Part shown: positions 28,254-38,600 of the stretch, one piece after another | Layout: each line of letters starts with the position of its first letter | Position numbering within the stretch: position 1 is the stretch's first letter | NCBI GenBank assembly: GCA_013214905.1 | Contig: JABSRV010000012.1 | Location: forward strand, 1 to 38,864 | Length of the DNA stretch: 38,864 nucleotides | From: Psychrobium sp. | GTDB taxonomy: Bacteria > Pseudomonadota > Gammaproteobacteria > Enterobacterales > Psychrobiaceae | Direction of reading: 5' to 3' | Translations under genes and position numbers: made by a program | The notes under the pieces: model-generated | What the model was told of the DNA's origin: nothing | What the model saw: the letters and a program-made list of their open reading frames with translations, nothing else | Databases searched by the model: none

Positions 28254-28592
28254 CTAATCACTAGCACGGATAAATTTTTGATAACTAGCACGCTCAATCT
28301 CAACAATTTCAATCGTCACCGAATCGGCAACGTTGGAGAATTGTTGCAACTGAGTAATGATTAGTGCTGACAGCTGTGTTCGTTGCGTTATTGTTCGTCC
28401 TGACAAGATTTTGCAGGTGACATGAATAAACGATTGTTTACTAGGGCCCGCTTGATAATGCGTATAACTGATGGTGCGCAGTTTAATGTCGTGATCTTCA
28501 AATAGCGCAGATTTAAGCGCCCCTTGATAAACCGCATTCATTAACGCTTGCTCATCAATTCCTGCGCTGTGTTCAATAATGCAATGTGGCAT
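28254..28592 (-). CDS. 5-carboxymethyl-2-hydroxymuconate delta-isomerase family protein
   Basis: MPHCIIEHSAGI...LRTISYTHYQAG...FIHVTCKILSGRT..QRTQLS matches the CHMI family pattern. Confidence 0.85.
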   Translation of the reverse strand: MPHCIIEHSAGIDEQALMNAVYQGALKSALFEDHDIKLRTISYTHYQAGPSKQSFIHVTCKILSGRTITQRTQLSALIITQLQQFSNVADSVTIEIVEIERASYQKFIRASD

Positions 28593-28608
28593 TTGTTTTT
28601 ATTCCTTA

Positions 28609-29115
28609 TTAGAACAGGCTTTGTTCTAGGTTTATTAACTTTAGTTTTAAGCCCAAACCACCACCGTACGCTATGAGCTCGCCGCGATCACTCAAAATAC
28701 GATGACACGGCACTATTAAGGCCAAGGTATTATTACTATTAGCACTGGCTATTTTGGGAATGTTGTCGCAATTGAGTTGCGCCGCTAAGTTACTATAAGT
28801 TGAAGTGGTGCCATAAGGCACTTGAATTAAGGCTTGCCAGACTTTCTTATCAAAATCATTTGCGACCATTAATAACGGCAGATCAAACGTTTGACGTTGT
28901 GACATCAAATATTGCTCTATTTGCAGTCGTGTACGGCGCAATAATGCATTGTCTTGCAATACAAAAGTAGCATTGAGTCGTTGCTGTAATTTTTGATCTA
29001 AACTGTCGCGCATTTTTCGATAACGATAGTCGAGTAAACATAGCTTATTTTGATAGCTACCGATGATTAAATCGGCGTAAGGGGTTTTAAAAAATTGAAT
29101 ATCTATTGAAGGCAT
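28609..29115 (-). CDS. ogt: Methylated-DNA--[protein]-cysteine S-methyltransferase
   Basis: VWQALIQVPYGTTSTYSNLAAQL and active-site LIVPCHRI. ATG at 29115 preferred over the GTG at 29145. Confidence 0.92.
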   Translation of the reverse strand: MPSIDIQFFKTPYADLIIGSYQNKLCLLDYRYRKMRDSLDQKLQQRLNATFVLQDNALLRRTRLQIEQYLMSQRQTFDLPLLMVANDFDKKVWQALIQVPYGTTSTYSNLAAQLNCDNIPKIASANSNNTLALIVPCHRILSDRGELIAYGGGLGLKLKLINLEQSLF

Positions 29116-29141
29116 GGCACTGCTTTTTACGATGAAATATA

Positions 29142-29161
29142 GCACCGCAAGAGAGCGGTGC
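29142..29161 (-). terminator. Hairpin between the aminotransferase and ogt
   Basis: GCACCGC-aagaga-GCGGTGC, perfect 7-bp arms. Confidence 0.5.
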
Positions 29162-29178
29162 CATAAGACGTATTATTG

Positions 29179-30369
29179 CTACTTAATCACAGCCGCAATA
29201 GATTGCGCCAAATATTGAACATTGGTTTTGCTAATGCCAGCAATGCTGATACGACTCGAGCCAACCATGTAGATGCTGTACTCCTTAGCCAAAGTTTCAA
29301 CTTGCTCCTTGTCGATGCCCAAGAATGAGAACATGCCAGACTGACGGGTAATAAAGCTAAAGTCACGTGTCACGCCCGCGTCTTTTAACGCGTCAACTAA
29401 TAACTGACGGTTAGTGGCGATGCGCTCACGCATACCCGCCAATTCCTGATGCCATTGAGCTGTTAGCTCGTCACTGGTTAATATAGTGCTAACTAATGCC
29501 GCACCGTGTGCTGGAGGCATTGAGTAGATGCTACGCACGACGGCTAGTAAAACCGAGTTTGCGATATCGGCCGTTGCGCTGTCTTTAGCGATTAAGGTAA
29601 AACCGCCAATACGTTCACGATATAAGCCAAAGTTCTTTGAGCAAGAGGTACACAATAATACTTCGTCAAGCTCTTGAGCCATTAAACGTGGACCATAAGC
29701 ATCTTCGTCTAAGCCAAGGCCAAAACCTTGATACGCCATATCGATCAACGGAATGAAACCGTTCTTTTTCGCCAGAGCGGTGACTTGTTGCCATTGCTCT
29801 TTGGTTAAATCCATGCCACTTGGGTTATGACAACAAGCGTGCAATAACACCACGTCACCAGCTGGCACAGTAGCTAAGGTTGCTAACATGCCGTCAAAGT
29901 CTAGGCTTTTGTTTTGGTAATCGTAATATGGGTATTCTTTAATGGTTAGACCCGCTGCGCTGAACAAGCCATTGTGGTTAGCCCACGTTGGGTTGCTTAA
30001 CCAAATGGTCGCGTTACTTTTGCATTTTTTAATAAATTCGCCAGCAACGCGCAGTGCGCCGGTGCCACCAGGGGTAGAGATAGTGCGGGTACGATTGTCT
30101 AAAATAACTTGATGCTGACCAAATACTAATTGAGTAATCGCGGTATTGAATTCTGGTTCGCCGGCTGGGCCAATATAAATCTTTGATAATTCATTATCGG
30201 TACGCGTTTGCTCGGCTGTTTTAACACAGGCAAGAATAGGGGTGTGACCAGCGTCATCTTTAAATACGCCAACACCTAAGTCAATTTTATTGACGTTGTT
30301 ATCTTGGCTATACGCTTTTAATAAACCCAATATTGGATCCGCTGGTAACGGTGATAATTGCTCTAACAT
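29179..30369 (-). CDS. tyrB: Aspartate/aromatic amino acid aminotransferase
   Basis: LGLLKAYSQDNNVNKIDLGVGVFKD, TPGGTGALR, HACCHNPSGMDLT, CTSCSKNFGLYRERIG PLP-lysine motif. Confidence 0.9.
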   Translation of the reverse strand: MLEQLSPLPADPILGLLKAYSQDNNVNKIDLGVGVFKDDAGHTPILACVKTAEQTRTDNELSKIYIGPAGEPEFNTAITQLVFGQHQVILDNRTRTISTPGGTGALRVAGEFIKKCKSNATIWLSNPTWANHNGLFSAAGLTIKEYPYYDYQNKSLDFDGMLATLATVPAGDVVLLHACCHNPSGMDLTKEQWQQVTALAKKNGFIPLIDMAYQGFGLGLDEDAYGPRLMAQELDEVLLCTSCSKNFGLYRERIGGFTLIAKDSATADIANSVLLAVVRSIYSMPPAHGAALVSTILTSDELTAQWHQELAGMRERIATNRQLLVDALKDAGVTRDFSFITRQSGMFSFLGIDKEQVETLAKEYSIYMVGSSRISIAGISKTNVQYLAQSIAAVIK

Positions 30370-30521
30370 GATAAATTCCCAGAAAATTGCACGATGGTTT
30401 GAAGCCCTTAATTTAACCTAGTTTAGCGGCGCTGCAAATAGACAATTGGCAATATTTGGTAATAAATAATTCGAAAAGGTGTTAAATAATATTAATTGAG
30501 GTTTTAACCGGATGTTAGATC

Positions 30522-30549
30522 AAAAAACTCGGCATAAGCCGAGTTTTTT
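30522..30549. terminator. Bidirectional intrinsic terminator, downstream of fabV
   Basis: AAAAAACTCGGC-ataa-GCCGAGTTTTTT, perfect symmetry. Confidence 0.9.
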
Positions 30550-30577
30550 CAGGTGCATATTTTTCGTTGTCTAGGGT

Positions 30578-31777
30578 TTAGATATCGATAACGTCAAAAT
30601 CAACCAAAGTATCAACCTCTGCCGCATAATCAACGCCGTCTACTTCAAAACCAAACAATCGTAAGAATGATTGCTTGTAATAGGCGTAATCAGTCATCTC
30701 AAACAGATTTTCAGTGGTCACGTTTGGCCACATTTCCACACATTTTTGTTGAATGTCGTCGCGTAATTCCCAATCATCTAGACGGAAACGATTTTTGTCA
30801 TCAAGTGCAATAGTATCTTCGCCGCTGTAAAGCTTGCTGCTAAACAATCGATAGACTTGATCCATACAGCCTTCATGGACGTTTTGCTCTTTCATCACCT
30901 TAAATACCATGGCCAAATATAATGGCATCACAGGAATCGCAGAGCTAGCTTGTGTCACCACACTTTTAAGCACAGCAACGTTGGCTTGGCCGCCACTTTT
31001 CGCTAGTTTTTCATTAAGTGCAGTTGCCGCGCGGTCTAAATCAATTTTAGCTTGACCCAATGCGCCGTTCCAATATATTGGCCACGTTAACTCGGTGCCA
31101 ATATAGCTATAAGCGACGGTTTTACACGTATCGCTTAATACACCAGCGTCATGCAATGCGTTGACCCAAAGCTCCCAGTCTTCGCCGCCCATTACCGTGG
31201 TGGTGTCGGTAATTTCTTGCTCGGTGGCTGGCTCAATCGACGCTTCAAAAATGACATCTTTGTTGGTATCTATAGCCGTAGTGGTATAGGTTTCACCAAT
31301 AGGTTTTAATACCGAGCGGATCACTTCACCGCTATCTGGCATTTTACGAACCGGCGCCGCTAACGAGTAAACAATTAAATCAATTTGCCCTAAATCTTGC
31401 TTGATGGTTTCAATAACTTTTGCTTTCGCATCATGAGAAAATGCATCACCATTAAAGCTTTTTGCATATAAACCCGCTTCATGCGCTGCTTTATCAAAGG
31501 CTGCTGCGTTGTAATAACCAGCCGTGCCCGTTTTACGCTCAGTTGGCGCTTTTTCAAAGAATACACCAATGGTGCTTGCGCCGCCGCCAAATGCCGCACT
31601 AATGCGTGAAGGCATGCCGTAACCACTTGATGAACCAATGATTAAGACGTTTTTAGGTGCGTCTTTTAATTTAGGCTGTGCTTTAGTGAAAGCGATTTGT
31701 TCTAAGATGTTGGCTGTACAGCCAACTGGATGAGCAGTGGTACAGATAAAACCACGTGTTTTAGGCTTAATAATCAT
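30578..31777 (-). CDS. fabV: Trans-2-enoyl-ACP/CoA reductase (NADH)
   Basis: 399 aa; [57 protein letters not shown]. Confidence 0.96.
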   Translation of the reverse strand: MIIKPKTRGFICTTAHPVGCTANILEQIAFTKAQPKLKDAPKNVLIIGSSSGYGMPSRISAAFGGGASTIGVFFEKAPTERKTGTAGYYNAAAFDKAAHEAGLYAKSFNGDAFSHDAKAKVIETIKQDLGQIDLIVYSLAAPVRKMPDSGEVIRSVLKPIGETYTTTAIDTNKDVIFEASIEPATEQEITDTTTVMGGEDWELWVNALHDAGVLSDTCKTVAYSYIGTELTWPIYWNGALGQAKIDLDRAATALNEKLAKSGGQANVAVLKSVVTQASSAIPVMPLYLAMVFKVMKEQNVHEGCMDQVYRLFSSKLYSGEDTIALDDKNRFRLDDWELRDDIQQKCVEMWPNVTTENLFEMTDYAYYKQSFLRLFGFEVDGVDYAAEVDTLVDFDVIDI

Positions 31778-31925
31778 TAATATAACTCGCTAGTTGTCAT
31801 TTTATTTTTCAATTGACCATACTATACAGCAATTTTTCGTGGCGCTGCTCTGATTAGTTGGCAGCACTTGTGATTGCTGATGGCTGTAGTAATATCGGCA
31901 CACTACTTATTTGGGGTTATTACTT

Positions 31926-32642
31926 ATGTCGTTTTCATCGTTTAATCGTATATTGTTATTAGTATTGTTATTACCCGTGATAAATGCATGTTCACCTGAA
32001 AAGGCCGCGTCTGAAATCATTCCAAGTACTACTGCTAACGTGGTCAAAGAGGCTAAGCGTCAAGTGGCAGTTAAGCCTAGTTTTATACTAGGACAAGACT
32101 TTGACATTGTGCGTGAGCAAGCGTCTGATACCTTGCAACTCACCGAGCATTTTTCTTTATATTGCATTCATTGTTATAACAGTGAAGAGCTGTTTAAGGC
32201 GCTGCAAGAAGGTATTAGCGATAAGGTAGCGTTTAATCGAATGCACGCTTTGTTTTTGCCGCAAAGCAAGCCGCAGTGGGGCAAAAATATGACGTTTGCA
32301 TTTGCTGTTGCCCAACGATTATCAGTCGAAGAAGCCTTCATTGATAAGGTATTTGATGCTAATTTTGTGCAGCAACAATATGTGGGTGAAATAGCGGAAA
32401 TTAGTACTGTATTTGATTCGTTAGGTATTAAACAAAAACAGCTTATTGAGCAATTAAACGATCCTAAAACATTAGCAATCGTTAAAGCTATGTCAGCGCA
32501 AGCCCGTGAAGATGACGTTAAATTCACTCCAGACTTGATTGTTAATAACAAATATCGAGTAAATTTGAAAGCGCTGCAAGGACAAGAAAATCCTACGCAT
32601 CATTTAATTAAATTGGTTAATTACTTACTCACCAATCCTTAG
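31926..32642 (+). CDS. DsbA-like thioredoxin-fold lipoprotein
   Basis: Lipobox-like VINAC after an N-terminal hydrophobic segment; SLYCIHCYNSEEL CxxC motif; DsbA-like architecture. ATG 31926 preferred over TTG 31911. Confidence 0.82.
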   Translation: MSFSSFNRILLLVLLLPVINACSPEKAASEIIPSTTANVVKEAKRQVAVKPSFILGQDFDIVREQASDTLQLTEHFSLYCIHCYNSEELFKALQEGISDKVAFNRMHALFLPQSKPQWGKNMTFAFAVAQRLSVEEAFIDKVFDANFVQQQYVGEIAEISTVFDSLGIKQKQLIEQLNDPKTLAIVKAMSAQAREDDVKFTPDLIVNNKYRVNLKALQGQENPTHHLIKLVNYLLTNP

Positions 32643-32650
32643 CGATTATT

Positions 32651-34789
32651 TTAAACTGTTTCGGTAATGGGTTGCCTATTTTCCTCGGTAATCCAAACTT
32701 TTAAATCATCGATGCTTTTAGGTTTTGAAAATAGATACCCTTGCAAGAAATCGACTTTGTTTTTAATGAGAAACAAACGCTGTTCTTCGGTTTCAACGCC
32801 CTCAGCCGTCACCATTAAATTAAGGCTATGGGCTAAGTTAATCGTGGCAACCACGATAGACTCATCGTTATGATCAACGCCAATCGCGTTGACAAAGTAC
32901 TGATCAATTTTTAAGGTGTTTAGCGGTAATTTTGACAAATAAGTCAATGAGCTGTAACCCGTGCCAAAGTCATCTATGGCAATTTTCGTCCCTAGATCAC
33001 GCAGTTCGCTTAAGACTTTAATCGCATGTTCAACATCGTCCATCATGGTATATTCGGTAACTTCTAACTCTAGGCATTTTGCCGGAAGCTTTGTGTCTTC
33101 TAATACGTCTTTAATGGTTTGAACAAACGTATCGCAATTTAACTGACGAACGGAAATATTAACCGCAACCGTAGTTTCTGGCGTAATGACTTTCTCGTCA
33201 ATCCACAGTTTTGTTTGTCGACAAGCCATTTCCAACATTTGCTCACCAAGTTCCACCACAAGTCCGGTTTCTTCAACCAATTCAATAAAGTCCCCAGGGT
33301 ATATCAAACCCCGGGTAGGGTGTTGCCAGCGTACTAATGCTTCATAGCCAATCAGTTGATTGTTTGGTGCTATCTTGGGTTGGAAATAACAAATAAATTG
33401 TTTTTCTTTCAACGCAATAATCAATTCTTTTTCCAGTTTGTCTCGGGCTTGCACCCGTTCTTGCATTTCTGCAGAAAAGAATTGGAAGGTGTTTCGACCT
33501 GCGGCTTTTGCGTGATACATCGCCGTATCGGCCGACTTGATCAGCTCTTGAATGTCTTGCCCACCCTCAGGGAAGGTAGCAATGCCAATGCTGGCACCAA
33601 TCTTTAAAATATGACCGTTAAGATTATGCTCTTGCTCGAATGATTCCAATATTTTCTTTGCCACATGACCTGCATCGTCAGAGCGGCGAATGACGGGTAA
33701 AATAATACCAAACTCATCGCCACCTAAACGCGCGACCAAATCTCCTTGACGCAAGGAGGCTTGCAAGCGTGTTGATACTGATTGTAATAATAAATCGCCA
33801 ATATCGTGGCCTAGTGTATCGTTGACCTTTTTAAAATCATCCATGTCGAGCATTAGCAGCGCTAAGCTACCGTTATCACGCAAACGCTCTTGCAAGCTTC
33901 GACGTAAAAATTTATGGAATAGTGCGCGATTAGGTAGTTGGGTTAAAGAATCTTCTTGCGCTAGGCGAATGAGCTCGGTTTCTGTCCATTTACGCTCGGT
34001 AATATCTTGGAATGACAAAACACCACCAAATTCTAAGGTTGCGTTAAAACCAGAGGTTGAAAATTCTACTGGGAAATATGACTCGTCTGGACGTTTGAAA
34101 AAGTACTCAGCGTTTCGACTGTGAGTACGGTGCTTCATCGAATGTAATTTTTGAAATAAATTCCAGCTTAATGGCATTCTATCGTCGTCATTTCGAAATA
34201 AATCGATCAAATTAATATTGGTCAGTTCATCAAGAGAGGTTTCCAATAAACGTAGTGCACGTGGGTTTGCCCACGTAATAATACCGTCTTGTTTAAAGGA
34301 AATAATACCTTCAGAAATACAATCAAGAATGGTTTCATTGTGCGCGGCCATTTTCTTGTTTTGATCTAGCACTTCCTCAAGTTCTATTCGTCGAGATTCT
34401 ATTTCAAGAAAAACCGACACCTTGCTTAATAAAACTGCAGGGGCTATGGGCTTGAATAAATAATCGACCGCACCAGACTGATACGCTAGAGAAACAAATT
34501 GAGGCTCTTTAGAGATGGCGGTGACAAAAATAACAGGTACGTTTTTGGTTTCTTCGTAATCCCGCATTAAACTCACGGCTTCAAACCCGTCCATGCCAGG
34601 CATTTGCACATCCATGAGGATAAGCGCAAAGTGATTTTGTATCACTTGAGACAATGCATCTTCACCTGAATTTGCACGGATCAATGTCGCGTTAAGCGGT
34701 TTTAAAGTTTGCTCTAACGCAAATAAATTAGCCGGTCGATCGTCGACCAGTAAAATCATTGGTTTTTGGGCTTGTGTTGTCAATACCAT
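32651..34789 (-). CDS. Response regulator with REC-PAS-GGDEF-EAL domains
   Basis: REC (LLVDDRPANL, ALILMDVQMPGMDG), PAS, GGDEF with upstream RQGD I-site-like motif, EAL (YEALVRW, DDFGTGYSSLTYL). Confidence 0.95.
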   Translation of the reverse strand: MVLTTQAQKPMILLVDDRPANLFALEQTLKPLNATLIRANSGEDALSQVIQNHFALILMDVQMPGMDGFEAVSLMRDYEETKNVPVIFVTAISKEPQFVSLAYQSGAVDYLFKPIAPAVLLSKVSVFLEIESRRIELEEVLDQNKKMAAHNETILDCISEGIISFKQDGIITWANPRALRLLETSLDELTNINLIDLFRNDDDRMPLSWNLFQKLHSMKHRTHSRNAEYFFKRPDESYFPVEFSTSGFNATLEFGGVLSFQDITERKWTETELIRLAQEDSLTQLPNRALFHKFLRRSLQERLRDNGSLALLMLDMDDFKKVNDTLGHDIGDLLLQSVSTRLQASLRQGDLVARLGGDEFGIILPVIRRSDDAGHVAKKILESFEQEHNLNGHILKIGASIGIATFPEGGQDIQELIKSADTAMYHAKAAGRNTFQFFSAEMQERVQARDKLEKELIIALKEKQFICYFQPKIAPNNQLIGYEALVRWQHPTRGLIYPGDFIELVEETGLVVELGEQMLEMACRQTKLWIDEKVITPETTVAVNISVRQLNCDTFVQTIKDVLEDTKLPAKCLELEVTEYTMMDDVEHAIKVLSELRDLGTKIAIDDFGTGYSSLTYLSKLPLNTLKIDQYFVNAIGVDHNDESIVVATINLAHSLNLMVTAEGVETEEQRLFLIKNKVDFLQGYLFSKPKSIDDLKVWITEENRQPITETV

Positions 34790-34828
34790 TTGATCACTAC
34801 TTCCATTTCGAATTCTGTGTACTAAATG

Positions 34829-35683
34829 CTAACCGTTTTTTCGATAAATTTTACTACGTTCTATTATCGTTTTAAATTGCTGCCGACTTTTTGAATAATC
34901 AATGGATTCATGACTGCCTAAACATAAATATCCAAGAGGTGCCATGCTATCGTGAAACAATGAAAAGACTCTGTCTTGTAGTTGCCTCCCAAAATAGATT
35001 AGAACATTTCTGCACAAAATGAGGTTAAATTGCCCAAACACGTTATCCGTTGCTAAATTATGTCGCGCAAAGGTTACATTTTTAGTTAACCGTTCTACCA
35101 TCTTTATATTGTTATCGTGAGCGTCGTAATAATCAGAAAATGATGATTTACCCCCCGCACGATAATAATTTTCTGTATATAATTTCATTTTTTCTAACGC
35201 GAAAATACCGGTTCGTGCTTTGTCTAAAGTTTGTCCATTGAAGTCCGTTGCAAATATCTTACATTTATCCGCAATGCCTTCCTCTTCCAGCATAATAGCC
35301 ATCGAGTATACTTCTTCACCCGTTGCACACCCTGCATGCCAAATATTAACCCTGGGGTAGGTTTCCAGTAGCGGTATAATTTTTTCGCGTAGCGCCTTAA
35401 AAAACTCTGGATCGCGGAACATTTCTGTCACTGGTACTGATACGGTATTAAGTAAGCTTTCAAAAAAGGCTTCATCACGAATTATCGGACCAATTATATC
35501 GGTTAGACAATTCAACTCTAGTTTACCCACATGATGTAACAAGCGGCGTTTTAATGAGCTTTGTGCATAAAATTCAAAACAATGCCCATAACGTAACTTA
35601 ATCGCGCTTTGTACAAGTTTGAATTCAATATCTTCAATCTCATTATTTGTTTGCATTTCAGATAATACTGATGATTCTGTCAT
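34829..35683 (-). CDS. CheR-type protein-glutamate O-methyltransferase
   Basis: VTEMFRDPEFF, IWHAGCATGEEVYSMAIML, LILCRNVLIYF. ATG at 35683 preferred over 35719. Confidence 0.93.
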   Translation of the reverse strand: MTESSVLSEMQTNNEIEDIEFKLVQSAIKLRYGHCFEFYAQSSLKRRLLHHVGKLELNCLTDIIGPIIRDEAFFESLLNTVSVPVTEMFRDPEFFKALREKIIPLLETYPRVNIWHAGCATGEEVYSMAIMLEEEGIADKCKIFATDFNGQTLDKARTGIFALEKMKLYTENYYRAGGKSSFSDYYDAHDNNIKMVERLTKNVTFARHNLATDNVFGQFNLILCRNVLIYFGRQLQDRVFSLFHDSMAPLGYLCLGSHESIDYSKSRQQFKTIIERSKIYRKNG

Positions 35684-35694
35684 TATGTGATTAC

Positions 35695-38600
35695 CTAAGC
35701 CAGCTCTTGATACAACCACACACGCATCATGGCCACTAGTTTATCGATGTCTACGGGTTTAGTGAGGTAATCACTAGCTCCCGCTTCAACACAGCGTCGT
35801 CTGTCTTCCTGCATGGCTTTAGCCGTTAACGCAATAATCGGCAATGTTTTGTATTTCTCTTGTGCACGAATTTTTCGCATAGCCTCATGACCATCCATGA
35901 CAGGCATCATAATATCCATTAAGACAATATTGATGTCGTCATTTTGTTCGAGCTTATCGAGTGCCATTTTTCCATTCTCGGCTAAGACAACGTTCATGCC
36001 GTGTTTTTTAAGTACTTTTGATAACGCAAAGGTATTACGTAAATCATCGTCTACCAGCAATACCTTACAATCTTCGAACGTTAGATCGTTCGATGGTATA
36101 TTTTCTTCTTCATTCGCCGTTTTTATCGGCAGTGGCGTTGGTGATGCTGTTAACATGCCAGCTAATGGTGAAGACGACAGGTCCGAACCATTTACTGGTG
36201 TATCGCCAGCACTATGCAATAAACCTAAATTAATGTTTGAAAGAAACAAAATAATTTCATCATGTAAGCGCTGCGCAGAATGTGTGCCATGAATAATCAC
36301 TTGGCAACCATATTTTTCTAAGATGATGGCTTGCTCGTTAGTCGGCGTTTCATCAAGCATTAAAATGATTTGACTGGCAATGTCTCTCGCATGTTGTTCA
36401 TGCTCTCGCAGCCAGGCTTCGCACGTTGGGGTTAACTGGCGACATTTTAAAATAATGCTCGCCACATGGTAGGGGGTATTGCCAATGTTATGCGATAACT
36501 CGTCAAAGGTATTAACCCTAACCACGTCAATAGGTTGCTTATCTAAGTATGAAAAATCTATATCGGTCACCGATAATTCATCTTCAAACACCATGACTTG
36601 TTGTCTAATGCTACCGTCGTGGTGATGTATCGGCGCTTGAATTAAATTTTCTAATAAATTGTCGATTTCTTGTTTGTTTATCGGCTTTTGATGAAACGCT
36701 GCTGCACCCTTTTGGGTCATTTCATTGGTTTTATCATGACCAGAAATGATATGAATGGGAATGTTTTTAATTCGTGGGTCTTGTTTGATAATATCAAGCG
36801 CATCTGCACCCGACATATCAGGCAGCCCTAAGTCTAAAATGACACCACATGGTAGATAGTCATTGACTAGCGCTAAGCCTTTTTTTGCCGTATCAGCGAG
36901 CAAGCACTTAAAACCAGACTTGCTGGCAATGCCTGACAACACTTTGGCAAAAGCGATATCATCTTCGATGATGACCAATACTTTGTCGGTCGGAGATACG
37001 TCATACTCGAGATTGTTTCTATTGGGCTCATTTTCTTGTTCTGTCTCTGCATTGACAGGAGGCACATTATTGAGGTTATTGCTGGTTGATTGTTGCTCTA
37101 CTAACATCGCCATCTCGCCAATTGAATTGTCAACGTCAACGGATTGCCCGTTTAACTCTTCGTCTATGGAGTCCGACTCGACTAATGGTAAATAAATACT
37201 AAAGGTGCTACCTACATTTTCTTCACTGGTAACAAAAATTTCACCATCAATTAAGTCAGCCAAGTGACGAGAAATGGTCAGGCCTAATCCAGTGCCGCCA
37301 TATTTACGACTGGTTGAACCGTCGGCTTGCTGGAACGCTTCGAATATTTCCTGTTGCTTAGCAGGTGAAATACCAATGCCGCTATCGGTGACTGATATTG
37401 ACAATATAGACGCTTTAGCGGAAGGATCAGCGACATTGTTGACTAACTGAGCTTTAAGTGTCACCGCGCCATTGTCGGTAAACTTCATTGCATTAGATAA
37501 TAAGTTTTTAAGAATTTGCAGAGTCTTTTGCACATCAAGCTCTATGTTATGTGGAATGTCGTGGGCAATGTCGACCACAAAATCTAGGCCTTTATCGTTG
37601 GCTATCGCGTTGAATTGACCGCGTAAATCATTGCCTATATCACGAATATCATACGACTCATAAAGCGTATCCATTTTGCCCGCTTCGATTTTTGACAAAT
37701 CCAAAATGTCATTGATTAACGACAATAGCTCTTGTCCGCTATTGTGAATTACCTTTGCCGATTCTACTTGATCTTCGTCCAAATTTTCTTCGTCGTTATC
37801 ATATAATATGCGGGATAATATCAGCATCGAGTTAAGCGGGGTACGTAGTTCGTGTGACATGTTGGCTAAAAACTCTGATTTATATTGGCTGGCTGCTTCG
37901 AGTTCATCAGCCTTTTTCTCAATTTCTCTGCTTGATTGCTCAATCAATGTGTTCTTCGTTTCGATAGCGGCCTTTTGTTGTTCTAACGAGGCTGTTTTTT
38001 GCTTTAGGGCTTCATTAGTATTTAATAGTTTTTGAGATTGCTGTTCTAACGCTTTTTGCGAGTTAGCCAATTGACTTGATCGCTGCTCCACTTCGTCGTT
38101 AATTGCTCGAAGTTCTTCTTCTCTAACTTGTAATTCTTCCATTTGTTGCTGAGATTGGTCTAACAACGTTTGTAATTTTTGGTGTGATTCAGAAACAGCT
38201 AAAGCAGTCGCTACCGACTCACTAATTGAATCAAGAAATGCGAAACTTTGAGCATGGCATTCGTCTAACCAACCTAATTCAATAACGCCCAATACAACGT
38301 CTTCTTTCATGATTGGATAAATAATTAAATGACTAGGGGCTACTTTGCCCAAACTAGAGCTAATAGGGATGTAGTCTTTTGGCACATCAGTGATCGTTAT
38401 AACTTCTTTAGATATGGCGGCTTGGCCCACTAATCCATCACCAAAGGTGATGCTTTGTCCCTCAGCATTTGGTACATAGGCGTAACCGCCGGCTAATTCC
38501 AAATTATGCTCTTTAACAATATATAAAGTGCCAATTTTGGCATTGAGATAATTGGAGACAAAACCAACAATATTGTCCGCTAAATCTGTACTAATTTGAT

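Noticed and set aside
30578-31777. fabV as an unusual reductase
   Set aside because: FabV is a known enoyl-ACP reductase type common in marine gammaproteobacteria; notable only for expected triclosan tolerance.
32174-32551. 125-aa minus-strand ORF
   Set aside because: Antisense to the DsbA-like gene, cysteine/serine-rich shadow translation.
35897-36292. 131-aa plus-strand ORF (and 36018..36233, 36863..37195, 37808..38035)
   Set aside because: Antisense to the well-supported hybrid kinase; no recognisable domain.
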